DNA of 64,000 bases. Origin: Tillandsia leiboldiana (lineage: Eukaryota > Streptophyta > Magnoliopsida > Poales > Bromeliaceae). The number at the start of each line of letters is the position of its first letter. Positions within the stretch are counted from its first letter, which is position 1. The stretch spans positions 54,087,459-54,151,458 of the forward strand of contig CM055060.1 of assembly GCA_029204045.2 (NCBI GenBank). The letters are read 5' to 3'. The notes under the pieces were generated by a model. That model was not told the origin of the DNA. It saw only the letters and a program-made list of their open reading frames with translations, and did not search any database. The position numbers were made by a program, and so were the translations under genes. Shown one piece after another: positions 46,773 through 58,137 of the stretch.

Positions 46773-49170
46773 TATGCTAATGGGTCAACTAAAACCCAAA
46801 ATTCATTACCAATTAGCTCACTATATGAGTTATTAAACCAAACCCAAAATAAATCAAATAATATAATAGGTGAATTTGATATCACTAAACCCAACATCAT
46901 ATTAAATAATTAATAAAAATATAAAGAATTAAAATATGATAGACTTGAACTTTTAGGTTGAATAAATTTAATTAGATATCTCACATCTTTCAATAGGTTG
47001 GACCAAGAGCTCTCTAACATATTGATAACAAATAATTCAAAGTGAAATCAATGTTGCATAAAAGATTTTTTTTAGAAAAAAAGAGAGTAAGGTACATGTA
47101 CTCTGCATCTTCGAACAGCATTTATTGGCGATGTTATAAATAAAAGGATTAATTACACCGTTGGTCCCCAACTTTTTTATCAATTTTTTAATTATATCCC
47201 TTTCTTTGTTTTGGTCAACTAAGTTCCCAATCCTCATAAATTATTTCAATTATGTTTCCAACGTCCACGCCCAGTTATTTTCAACAGGGTTGATACGTGA
47301 AAGCGTATGATTGACCGGTCAAAAGCCTTTTCTTCTTTTATCTCCTTCTTCTTTCTTTTTATTCTTTTTTTCTTGTTCCCTTTATTTCTTCTTCTTTATT
47401 TCTTTGTTTAGTTTTCTTCTTCTTTTTCTTTTTATATTTTTCCATTTCTCTTCTTCATCTTCTTCTTCTTCTTTTTCTTTCTTGTTCTTCTTCGTTCTAC
47501 CTCATTATCATTTCTCCTCTTATTCTTCTGCTTCTCTTTATCCTCCACATCTCTCTACTTCTTGAAGATATTGGAAGCACTCATGCTAAATTATATCAAA
47601 AATAAAAAAACTCATAGATGGTAGAAACCCAGTTGAAATGAATTATGAAAATTAGAAAGTCGATTGACAAAAAAAATTAGGAACCCGGCTGAAAATTTGA
47701 AAAAAGGTTGGGGACAAATGGTGTAATCAACCCTTAATAAATGATTCCTCAACATTCAAATAGCTAACCAAAATAAACCTTAATCAAATCACAACTCAAT
47801 ACTTTCCATTCAATTTCCTCAAGACCAAAGGATTAGTATTCAAAGTGAAAACCTTTTGACTAAGCCAAAGATACTTTTTCATCTTTATTTTTTATGAAAA
47901 TTAGTTCTGCATCTCCTTTATTTAGTGCCAGTAGTGATAGTGGCTATTATTGACGAGCATCTTAGCGCTTGTTTGGGCCTTCTGGAGAATCACTTGTCTA
48001 CATGAAAAGCAGAAATAATAAAACTGGCGAAAGGTCTAAAGCTTTTGGTTCGATCAAGTAGCCAAAAAGAGCTTTTGGACCACAAAAACGAAGCTTTCTA
48101 TTGAAGCTCGTGCATTTAACTTCATATAAACTTTACTTTTATTAATTAAAATCTAAACAATACTTTTACAGAAGCTTCAGCTGAGCTAAATATACAAAAT
48201 ACCAATATGGGAAGTATTTAGCTATTTATTTGCTTGTACAAAAATGAAGTAATGTTAATAAACACTCCACTGAAGGAATCAATGTGGTTTTTATTTAGTT
48301 TAATGTCCAATATTGGTTCAGTCCTAATGAAGTAGTAGTTAGCTGTTAAAGATAAACAAACTAATGGCCAGAACAGGGAAGGAGCAGAAAAAGACATCTG
48401 ACTCCAAATACAGAAATTCATAACTTGTGCTTTTGATTTAAATGAAAAACTACTGGAAAGATTTAAAAAAAGGAAAAAAAAAAAGCTTAGTTATTTTCAA
48501 ATAACTACGTGAAAAGCTCCAACAAGGTCAATCATGGGTTGCTGATATTTACATCCTATTACCAAGTGGTTGTAAGTGAACTATCACTCTCAAAGATATG
48601 GAATACTAAAGGCCTAAGAGCTAATGGATAAATAGAACCTCAAAAAAAAAAAAAAAAGAAGCTAAAATTTTAATTTTGATATAGTATTGTGATTGAATCT
48701 GATACCTTTGGAATAACCTAGTTAGAATTAAAAAGTAAGGTCCACCTTTCTCTGCTTTGATCCTTAAGCATGTTGATGTGATCCCCCACTTCACCATATC
48801 ATTGATTTTGTTGAAATTAATACTAAATTTAATTTTGGCCGATAACTAAACCTAATTGCATTACATTTCAAGTTCATTTAGTAATTTATTGTTGTAAATT
48901 GATTTATATGAGATTCATTGAAAAATGGTTCCATGCGGATGTTATTTGATACTCTTTCCAAACCTGTAGAAAATGGAGTGTGGACAAATTGATATATGGA
49001 TACACCCATTTCAGCAGATGCAATGTCTTTTTTTTTTTTTTTTTTTTTTTTTGAGAAAAATGTTTGGATCAATTTACTTTGGAATTTCAGTTTGTGCATC
49101 CATTCCTCGGCTTTAATAAAGGTCATAATATTAAGTTATTATTAATGTACGAGTGTTGAAATTAATGTGT
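46773..49170. other. Intergenic DNA
   Basis: No gene recognised. It holds a 240-base pyrimidine-rich tract (TTCTTC and TTCTTT runs, 47325-47565) and an A run at 48640-48657. The T run at 49028-49052 is followed by a TTGAGAAAAATG context like the LINE-tail relics, but without further match. Confidence 0.45.
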
Positions 49171-49171
49171 C

Positions 49172-49510
49172 GGATTGTTGGCGCTAATTATTAATTCCAA
49201 AAGCTCAGGCTTTTAGAAATATACAATTAATTTTCTTAAAGTGTATAGACACAACCAACGAATCTCGATTAATGTGACTCAGCCCAATCAGCCTCCTACC
49301 ACTTTGTATATTACTTGACCTAACCTCGCCTCAATCACAGAGTAGGATGTTGGTCTTTTTAAGCCAACAATTCCCTACTAGGATCTCTACAAATACGCAA
49401 TGTATTGGAATTGAACTCGTGAACTCTAACTTCGATACTATTTGTTGGATCGTTTCCGCTAGTTATTAATTTCAATAGCTCGAGCTAAATTTATCGGACT
49501 CGGGAAGGTA
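49172..49510 (-). mobile_element. Possible TRIM-like element of a second family
   Basis: Two similar blocks, GGATTGTTGGCGCTAATTAT at 49172 and GTTGGATCGTTTCCGCTAGT at 49442, each run into TTATTAATT-CAA-AGCTC. Just left of the second, TTCGATACTATTTGTTGG reads on the minus strand as an LTR end CCAACA followed by AATAGTATCGAA, close to a tRNA-Met primer site. No coding sequence lies between. The identification is tentative. Confidence 0.45.
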
Positions 49511-49740
49511 AAATAAAAAAGGATAATTTCATATGGCTTCATATAAAGAGGTGTTCCTCCAAATTTATCTCTACAATGTTTGAGTTATTTGATTTGTCTC
49601 TTTAAAAATTCTTTCGTTTATAAAAACGCCCCTCTAGTTTGTTGTCGTTGGACTACTATTAGTTTTTTAACGATGAGTGTGTGAATTGATAATTTTGTTA
49701 TTGTAAATTTGTCGCGAGATGAGGGGTGCCAACTTTATTA

Positions 49741-49781
<41 letters not shown>

Positions 49782-50325
49782 AGACAAAAAATGTCTCTTT
49801 ATTTCTTAGCTAATTATCCTTAAATTTCTTATCTATGGTTGGTTTTCCACATTTTTCTAATAGAAGAATATATTTGTAAATGAGAGAATTTTTGGAGGAA
49901 CAAATCTAATAACTTTAACTTTGTAGGGAAGTCGAACCAAACTATTTTTTCACTAAAATTTAGTTATAAAATTTAATGGGAGGGACACTTAAAAACTTCA
50001 TGACCAAAGGAGTGAAACAAAGTGAACTAAGACTTAAAATTTAGATACTGTTAACTGTTGCTTTCTATGCACAAAACCTGATCAGATCCAACCAAATCCA
50101 ACATAATTAAATCGATAAAGACACACTATCAATACCGACAAAGCAGAATCCTTCTTTTTTTTCCATTTAATTTGCCTAATCTGTTCTGAAGATGGTAAGG
50201 GACCACTGCCTAATGGTGATCGACATTATGATCTTACTGAGCTGAAGAGAAAAAAAAAAAAAAAAAAAGAGAAAAAAGATAGAGCACTAGAAGATCAAAT
50301 TAATAGAGTGAGAGATCGTGATGAG
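49511..50325. other. AT-rich intergenic DNA
   Basis: It contains an (AT)n tract at 49749-49779 and an A run at 50249-50268. No gene recognised. Confidence 0.5.
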
Positions 50326-50327
50326 TT

Positions 50328-50760
50328 TACCTGATTGGAAATCGATCCCGGAATGGACGACTCGTTTGAGGTGGTCGTCGGCGGAGATCATCTCCACAGC
50401 GTGAATAAACTCCTCTTTTTCCTGCAGTTCGTGACATTAAATTTTCCCTATCAAACCACACAAAAACACGACAGATTGGACCATTTCCAGATGAAATTTT
50501 CAAAAGATAAACCGATTTCCAGGTACTCACAACAGGAATCCGAACAATGCCAAGGAAACCGAGCCCTCTGAAGCGCTTCCATATTCAGAAGCGCCCGAGC
50601 TCCCGATCGAGCGATCGAGCTACTCCGATCGGCGAAATCGAAGCCCTAAATCGCACGGAAGCGAATCCGATCATTCCCGATCACACAGAGAGAGCTCACC
50701 TCCGCTCCGCCGCTGGGGAATCAGAAACCCAAGCACGAGAACGCCGCGTGGGAGGATGCG
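50328..50760 (-). pseudogene. 5' part of an unidentified gene
   Basis: On the minus strand a GC-rich leader is followed by an ATG at about 50582, a possible donor (GTGAGT at about 50537), an acceptor (CTGCAG at about 50425) and an open stretch containing EKEEFIHAVEMISADDHLKR and VVHSGIDFQS before a donor GTAAAC at about 50334. The second stretch looks like a real exon by its splice sites and composition. However, the ATG frame does not join to it cleanly and no later exon is visible. I do not recognise the product. It may be the truncated 5' end of a host gene. Confidence 0.35.
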
Positions 50761-51392
50761 GGTGCGGAAGGGGAGGGATTTTTCGGCGGTTCATTTTTTT
50801 TTTTTTTAAATTTTTTTTATTGGAGATTGATTTTTAGGGTTTTTATTTTTTTTTTTTTGGAGGGCCATATTTGCAAGTTTTTAAATTTTTATTTTTATTT
50901 TTATAAGCATAGTTAAAATTATTTATATTCTAAATGCAATCCTATAATGAAATGTTATATTATTTATTGACAAGAAAATAATTTATAAAGATAATTGAGA
51001 GGCCAATTAGAAAATTTAATCAAATTTAAGAATGAAATATTGTAAAAAAAATTTGTGAAGATGATCGAGAAATTAATTAGAAAATTCAATCAAATTCAAA
51101 AATGAAACAACATGAAAAACTATTTGTATAATATACGCATAATCAAGATTAATTTCAATTCACTCAAAAATTATAATTGTATTTTATCATTTCAAATTAT
51201 TTTCTTTTGGAAAAGGCTACATGTACACCTCATTAAGGGGGATTAAACACTGTATAGCATTAAAAATAGGAGGTGATATTCTCACTCCTTAATTTTTTAG
51301 GGCATACTCTTTCCCTCCTTTTCTTTCCCTTTCTATTCAGAGCATTTCAATCCTCTCCTCCCGCTCCCTCTCTCTCTCTCTCTCTTGACGAC

Positions 51393-51442
<50 letters not shown>

Positions 51443-51546
51443 TCGACAATCTACCAGGCCTTCGCGAGGGCGACGCCCCCTATCAGGCCACGATCCCTTA
51501 CGTCGACAAGAAGCTCTGTGTATGCTTCCATCCCGTCGGCCCCTCG
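50761..51546. other. Intergenic DNA with CT microsatellite
   Basis: T runs lie near 50787 and 50847. (CT)n tracts at 51369-51385 and 51397-51438 precede a GC-rich block at 51439-51546. That block, TTCGCGAGGG flanked by CGACAATCTACCAGGCC, recurs at 54728-54764. No gene supported. Confidence 0.5.
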
Positions 51547-54500
51547 TGTAGTGGCCCTAATTCCCATGCGGCGTTCTTCCGATGAATCCACTGTTAGAGC
51601 ACCTAGCGTTGGTGTATCTGGCCCATGGTGCGTCAATGGGATGCCACAGATGGACTATGTGTGTTATTATTAGCTGTGTAGGCCTTCGGCTGAGTTTGCC
51701 GAAATTTCGGAAAAGAATTAGGCCCAACAGAGGTCGGAAATGGATTCAGCACGGAAAAACGCTTGAAAACGGCTATTTGCTTGTTTGTTTCTGAGTCCGG
51801 ATGCCCAAAAACGGACTCCCGGAAGTTTTTAGTGGAAAATGGTGCATGGGAGGGGCCGTAGACCGCCGGGATGCCACGTGGCGGCCTGTCATTGGCCGGT
51901 TCGGGATGCGCGGTCCACAGAGTTGCGCGGCGGGGTGCACAGACCCGGCGCATGGACACGTGGCACCGCCTGATTGGCGGGCGCAAGGCGCGCGGTCTAC
52001 CGGGTGAGCGCGGCGGTGCATGGACCGAGGCGGGGACACGTGGCAGCCTCCGGTTGGTCGGTGCACGCGGCGCGGTCCACGGAATTCCAAAGGGGAATGC
52101 GTGGACCGGGCGTAGGGGACACGTGTCACCCTCTGATTCGCGGGCGCACCGTGCGCGGTGCACGGAGCCGGGGCCGGTACCTCGGGGCGCGTGCGCACGA
52201 CGGGCCATGCCGCGCGCCCGGCGCGGCCGCCGACCGGCCAGCGGGTCAACCGGGTGGACACGTGTCGCCCGCTGGTTGGCGGGCGCCTGCCGCCTTACTG
52301 TGCGGGGGCGGGCCACGTGGCAGCCCGTGGGTGGCCCGAACAGCTGTTTGCTGTTCGGCGGGCCACGTGGCGGCACCTGGTGGATTCGGGCGTGAACAGT
52401 GTTGGGCCGGCCCAACACTGTAGCCGCCCGAACCCGAAAGCCCATTGACTTGTCTTTTTGGGCTGATTTCGGGTGAGGCCTATAAATAGGCCCCTTGGGG
52501 CTCATTTTAGAGGCTTTTCCCGAGAGCTTTAGCCATTGAGCCCTTCACCAATTTTCTTCCTCTCCCTCTTGTGCATCTTTTGGCGAAGGTTCAGAATTTT
52601 TGGAGGCCGCGACCTCGGCGACTTCTGCATCGGGGTGCGGAGCGACGATCTACTGTTGGAGGCCCATTTTCGTCGCAGTTTAGTCTGGGAGGTCTACCGG
52701 GCTACCCCGACGTTATTTTTGGACGATTTCTGCGGTGACGGTTTCGTAAGAGGTAAATCTACATTTTCCGTGTTGGACACTTTTTCTGGATCCGAGCTTT
52801 TCTTGGGGTTCTGGGTACATTTTTAACCCCCTTTGCGACTGTTGGTTGATTTGGACAGCACCTACTTGTCTGATTTTTATCTCCTCATCCGGACATCGGA
52901 ATTCGACGTTTCAGGACTCTATCGACATCTACTCTTCGCGAGGATCGCCGTCATATTTTTATTGGAATTTTTGGAGGAAGCTTTTCAGGTGAAAATTTCG
53001 TGTGAATGGGACTGTTCACCACAGATTTTGGGATTTTGGAATTTGTGTGGTTTAAAGTGTAATTTTGGTGTATGTTTGTACCCAGGAGGTTGTGAGCACT
53101 TCTACCGTGTTGTTGGCTTGGTGGGATCTGTGATTTGACTGTTTTGGGCTTTCTCAGCTGTACGATTCCGGGCAGTTAGCACTTTCAGGTGGGTGACCTT
53201 GCTTCCAAGAATTCTGGACTGTGTACTAATTCTATGTGTGTAGGATCATGCATGTTAGAAATTGGAGTATTAGCATGTGTAAAACTGTATGTTGTATCTT
53301 GTATATCAGTTGATGAATCTTTTGATTCCTACACTATGTTAAGTAATGAAATCTTGGAATTTGACCTAGCACCCCTGTCATATGTATCATGTTCAGCCAG
53401 TCGGTAGAAAAACTCCAACTTGGGCTAGGTTCTTACTGCTCTAGACATTCCACATCACGATACTTCATTTCACTATGGACTTAGCTTTTCCTCGCCCGAG
53501 TTGTGGGCCGAGAGGTCGGGTGGTTGTGGGATGCATTTGCACTCGTGTCTGGGGACCGAGTGGAGTTGATAGCAGTCTGTAGATTTGATTTCTTTGGGAG
53601 AGTGATAGTGATGGTAGATCTGGGTTCTTGGAAACTGTCAGAGAGACAGTGAGTTTCAGCTGTGTAGATTCCAGCCAGTGAGTGAGTCAGTGTTTTGTTT
53701 GGTAGTCGATCTTATTGATCGAGGATTGGATCATAGCCTGCATGAGCCACATTAGAGCTTTACAGAGATACTTTACAGTGATACTTATGAGTTACTTTGA
53801 CTCGAGCGGGTCGCTCCCCTCGAGTGCCACTCCGGAGTAGGCGAGACCGGGTTGTTGTACCGGCATGAGTTTGAGATGTTCTTTCGCGACTTGTTGTTGC
53901 ATTTGTCCCTCTGGCTGTGCTTTTGTTGGCAGCCATGGACGCCCTACGTAAGTCCGCTCCTCCGGGACGTAACGGCAGTAGGTTGGCGCAGGTTTGACTG
54001 GACCCGATGTGGCAGTCAGTTTTGATTGGGTGATCAGGGAGGAGAGTTAGTTGTGGCATTATGTTCTTTCTGTTCCACTGTTGAGCATCTAGATAGAGGC
54101 ATAGTAGCTGTAGAGTTACTTTTCCCAGCTTTCCTTACAGCACTGCATATGTTACTTTATGCCTCTGGTAGACTTAGTGGGCAGACCGTCGGGCTTGTTG
54201 GCGGCACCCACTGAGAACTACTGTGGGATGTAGTTCTCACACCCGTCGTGGTGTTTTCTCCCCAGGGACTTCTGCTCCGGTTCCTGCAGCTCCTGTTGCT
54301 GATCCAGCTCCTTCTGACCGAGGTAAGGGAGTCGCGAGATAGATCCCCTCCTGTCATTTTCAGTGTGTGAGTAGATGTACCCCTGTACTATTTTGGTGTG
54401 TGTTATGTCGAGTGACTTTTGTAGTGAGGTTTTGAGTTGTACCTTCCTTTCCTGCTTTTCTGAGAGACTCCTGTATTCTGGTGAGGTTGGTCTGTATATT

Positions 54501-54673
54501 TGTGAGATGTAGTTTTATTTTATGTATTTTATTCCAGCTTTTCTCTTTCAGCTCTGATATCTGCTAGTGTAGATGTTTCCTTGCAGGTTAGTCGCTATGC
54601 CTATACGGGGCTTCCCGTATGGGCGGCGGATCTGTTGGCGAGCCGGGGCGCAGTATCGCCCCGGGGCGTGACA
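51547..54673 (+). mobile_element. Gypsy solo LTR, 3,127 bp
   Basis: It starts TGTAGTGGCCCT and ends CCCCGGGGCGTGACA, with the 5-bp target duplication CCTCG on both sides (51542-51546 and 54674-54678). No primer-binding site or coding region is attached, so it is a solo LTR. The layout is the same as in 1-2459: GC-rich U3 with repeated GGACACGTGGCA motifs, a TATA box, a pyrimidine-rich leader and the late block GCGGATCTGTTGGCGAGCC. Confidence 0.88.
52481..52490 (+). promoter_or_regulatory. LTR TATA box
   Basis: TATAAATAGG lies in the same position relative to the leader as at 165 in the related LTR. Confidence 0.7.
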
Positions 54674-54678
54674 CCTCG

Positions 54679-54860
54679 GCCTCTCGGCCCCTCGGCCCCT
54701 TGGCCCCTCGCCCCCTGTCTCTCTCTGTTGTTTCGACGATCTACAACGCCTTCGCGAGGGTGACGCCATATGTATATTTTAATCCCCTCATTTTATTCTC
54801 TATTTTTTTTCACAGTAATTCTATGGCTAAATCCCTGTTAGGGTGTCTTTTTTTCATTCA
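54679..54860. other. Left flank of the Mutator-like element
   Basis: A CCTCGG-rich simple repeat and the second copy of the TTCGCGAGGG block (54728-54764) come first. AT-rich DNA then begins, probably near the left end of the Mutator-like element. I found no clear terminal inverted repeat. Confidence 0.4.
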
Positions 54861-55215
54861 ATGTTCCGGTACACAATCCTAGTATTACAATGTGTACCGG
54901 TACTTGATGTAATGCTATGGCTAAATCCCTGTTAGGATGTCTTTTTTCCATTCAATGTTCCGGTACACAATCCTCGGTACCGATACAACTCTATCATTCC
55001 GGTACACAATCCTCTGTACCGGTACAACTCTATAGGATGTCTTTTTTCCATTCAATGTTCCGGTACACAATCCTCGGTACCGGTACAACTCTATCATACC
55101 GGTACACAATCCTCGGTACCGGTACTACTCTATCATACCGGTACAGAAATCTAGTACCGGTACATATTCCCCTGTACCGGTACAACTCTATCATACCGGT
55201 ACACAATACTACATT
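54820..55215. repeat. Left TACCGGTAC array
   Basis: At least nine exact copies of the palindrome TACCGGTAC plus several TTCCGGTAC or TACCGATAC variants occur, mostly in a 38-39 bp unit with ACAATCCTCGG and ACTCTATCAT between them. A longer unit, TCTATGGCTAAATCCCTGTT followed by ATGTTCCGGTAC, is repeated near 54820, 54915 and partly 55030. Its mate is at 63527-64000. Confidence 0.88.
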
Positions 55216-55660
55216 TAATAACTTTACAGGTATAGGCAGTCCAAATTCAAGGAGATATGTAAATATAGTCAAAAGTTGGCGTTGTTAATTGGTATAGCTT
55301 TGTTAACAGATGGATCATATCCATATATAGCTTTGTAAATATCTCTAGTCCAAATGCAAGTAGGAGCTGCCAATTGGTTTAGGAAACAGCCTTAGATGGG
55401 TTCTGTACAGTCATATATCAAACAATAGGCAACACTTGTAGGCATCATTGGTTTTGTGGTACAGTCTATATATAGCTCTTATCATAGCTGTGTAGGGATT
55501 TCAAGATAGGGGTTAAGATGTATGAATGGTAGCTTTTTTCTGTCCTGAGTACTGTTATTTTTACACCTCTGCTTGCGATGTATAGGTTACACCCTTAACA
55601 TAGGGGACTCGGATGGACATAAGTTATCTTTGTTATCATACAGCCCTGCTTGAGCTAGAA
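55216..55660. other. AT-rich DNA between array and hairpin
   Basis: No coding sequence or repeat was recognised. Confidence 0.45.
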
Positions 55661-55664
55661 TTAA

Positions 55665-56206
55665 AGATGAAAGAAGGTTTTTTTCCCTTGTATCGGGGTG
55701 TTTGGAACGCACATAGTTAATTGGGTGGTTTATTGAGCCGAATATCGCAGTGGAGATGTTGGATGAGCAAGCAGTGACGACTCTTGAGTGGTTGTGCTTT
55801 GATTTTACCGTGTTGAAGCACCTGCGAATGGGATAATACAAATGTCGGTAATGTGTTATTGGACGGGCATCTCGTTGGGATTTTGTCCTCGGAGCAGAAA
55901 ATGATTGCAAAGTTTAATGCGGCTAGGGTGTCCCTAGGCGCATTACGCTTCGCAATCATTTTCTGCTCCGATGACCAAATCCCAACGAGATCCCCGTCCT
56001 CAAACACATTACGTACATTTGTATTATCCCAATCGCCGGTCCTTGAACAAGGCATTCTTTGTAAAACCAAAGCACAGCTCGTGAAGAGTCGTCACTGCCT
56101 GCTCATCCAACATCTCCGCTGCGATAATCGTCTCCATATTCCCCCTAATAAGCTATGTGCGTTCCAAAAATACTGGTACAAAGGAAGAAAACATTCTTTC
56201 TTTGGT
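55665..56206. repeat. Long inverted duplication (hairpin), about 260-bp arms
   Basis: The arms 55665-55928 and 55932-56206 are complementary over almost their full length, by eye about 80% with a few small indels, and are separated by about three bases at CCTAGGG-TGT-CCCTAGG. Matching stretches include AGAGTCGTCACTGC, CTCATCCAACATCTCC, CATTTGTATTATCCCA and CAATCATTTTCTGCTCCGA. A decayed frame on the minus strand (ELCFGFTKNALFKDRRLG, then VFEDGDLVGIWSSEQK) is weakly reminiscent of the tail of a plant B3-type domain, so the arms may derive from a captured gene fragment. A transcript through it would form a double-stranded RNA. Confidence 0.85.
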
Positions 56207-56216
56207 CTATAAATAG
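56207..56216 (+). promoter_or_regulatory. Putative TATA box of the transposase gene
   Basis: TCTATAAATAG lies exactly at the right edge of the hairpin and 460 bp before the start codon. A splice-acceptor-like TTACAG at 56612-56617 suggests an intron in the 5' UTR. Confidence 0.45.
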
Positions 56217-58137
56217 AATGGCGTTGATATGAAATAGCAGGTACAAGGTAAAGTAGGTGCTAATATGTTCACTTTTGACCGATATAGGAGAGCGCCCATT
56301 TATTGTTTATTACAAGAGACAATGTACTATATAATATGTAATAGGATGTTTTGACAATTACATTATATATAATATTATGTTAATAGTTTACGGTTTAGGG
56401 TTTAGTAGAACATGTTGATCATATAATGCTGCTTTGTAATTTGGTTAGTATTAATCTGGAACATGTATTAGCTGTAAGTATACATTTTGAGGGTATAGTA
56501 GAATAATGCCTTTACACATAATCTGTAAACATACAAATCCTATATATACATTATATATAATTTCTTCTTTAACCACAATTTCAAGTTTGTATTAGGAGTA
56601 AATATGATGTGTTACAGGTCATAATTATTTTGAAATATCTAGACGCACTGATCATTATCAGTTGTTGAATTTGAGATGGATGAAGAAAGAAACAATGAGG
56701 TCACAGACATATCCAATTTAGTACCAGAAGTTGGAATGCATTTTAATAATATGGAAATGGTTATGGGCTTCTATAAGAATTATGCACAACAATTAGGATT
56801 TGGGATTGTAAAGAGGTCTACTAAAATCAGTAACGGCATTCCTTCGTATGTAATCATCGCATGCTCTCGTCATGGAAAAGTAAATCGCACCGTGACTAAT
56901 CTCCGGCCTCGTCCTTCGGCAGCGAAGACGGACTGTCCTGCTAGGATAAGTGTGAAAATTAATTTGGATTTATCTTGTGTAATAAGTATGGTCAAACTTG
57001 ACCATAATCATGGATTAAGTCCTTGCAAGTCTCGATATTTTCCATGCAATCGAGTTATAGATGCTAGTGTTAAGAGGCGGCTTGATGTTAATGATCGTGC
57101 CGGAATCAGATTGAATAAAAGTTTTAATTCTTTTGTTGTTGAGGCTGGTGGGTATGAAAATTTGCCATTTGGAGAGAAGGATGCCCGTAATTATATTGAT
57201 AAAATGCGCCGTTTACGACTTGGCGAAGGTGATGGCGAAGCCATTTGTAATTATTTTCGAACCATGCAAGAGAGAAATGCAAACTTCTTTTATTCCATCG
57301 ATCTGGACGATGATTCTCGTATTCGCAATATATTCTGGGCAGATCCTAGAAGCAGAGCAGCCTATGAATGTTTTGGAGATGTAATTACTTTCGACTCGAC
57401 ATATCTAACGAATAAGTATGATATGCCGTTTGCTCCATTTGTGGGTGTTAATCATCATGGTCAGTCAATCTTGTTTGGATGCGGCTTACTCTCTGGTGAA
57501 GATACAGCTTCGTTTGTATGGCTTTTTCGGAATTGGCTGTCATGTATGTCCGGCCATGCCCCCAAAGCAATAATCACCGATCAAGACAAAGCAATGCAAA
57601 ATGCTATTGAACTGGTATTCCCCGATGCCAAACATCGATGGTTCTTGTGGCACATAACAAAAAAGATACCGGAGAAGCTAAAAAGTTATGGTGAATATCA
57701 TTCTATTAAGAGCATTATGATGGATGCTATATATGAATCACTAACAGAACTTCAATTTGACGATAAATGGAAGAGAATGATAGTTTGTTATGGACTTGAA
57801 AAGAATGATTGGTTGTCAGGACTGTACGAGAACAGACGAAAGTGGGTGCCAGTTTATGTGAAGGATACATTCTGGGCTGGAATGTCCACGACACAGCGAA
57901 GTGAAAGCATGAATTCGTTTTTTGATGGGTACGTGAACTCGAAAACGACGTTAAAAGTATTTGTGGAGCAGTATGAAAGCGCTATAAAGAATAAAGCAGA
58001 AAAGGAGGCACAATTAGACTACAAATCATTCACCTCCGTCATCCCATCCATAAGTCGATATGCATTTGAGAAGCAATTTCAAGATATGTACACAATTGCT
58101 AAATTTCGAGAATTTCAAGCTGAGTTAAAGGATTTAA

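Noticed and set aside
51633..52505. Minus-strand ORF of 290 codons
   Set aside because: It lies antisense in the GC-rich U3 of a solo LTR. It is rich in Arg, Pro and Ala and has no recognisable motif.
55717..56212. ORFs on both strands within the hairpin
   Set aside because: The two arms are complementary, so a frame on one strand is mirrored on the other. Both are broken relative to each other and best explained as a decayed gene fragment.
56383..56405. Telomere-like GGTTTAGGGTTTAG
   Set aside because: Only two units in AT-rich DNA; too short to be an interstitial telomere tract.
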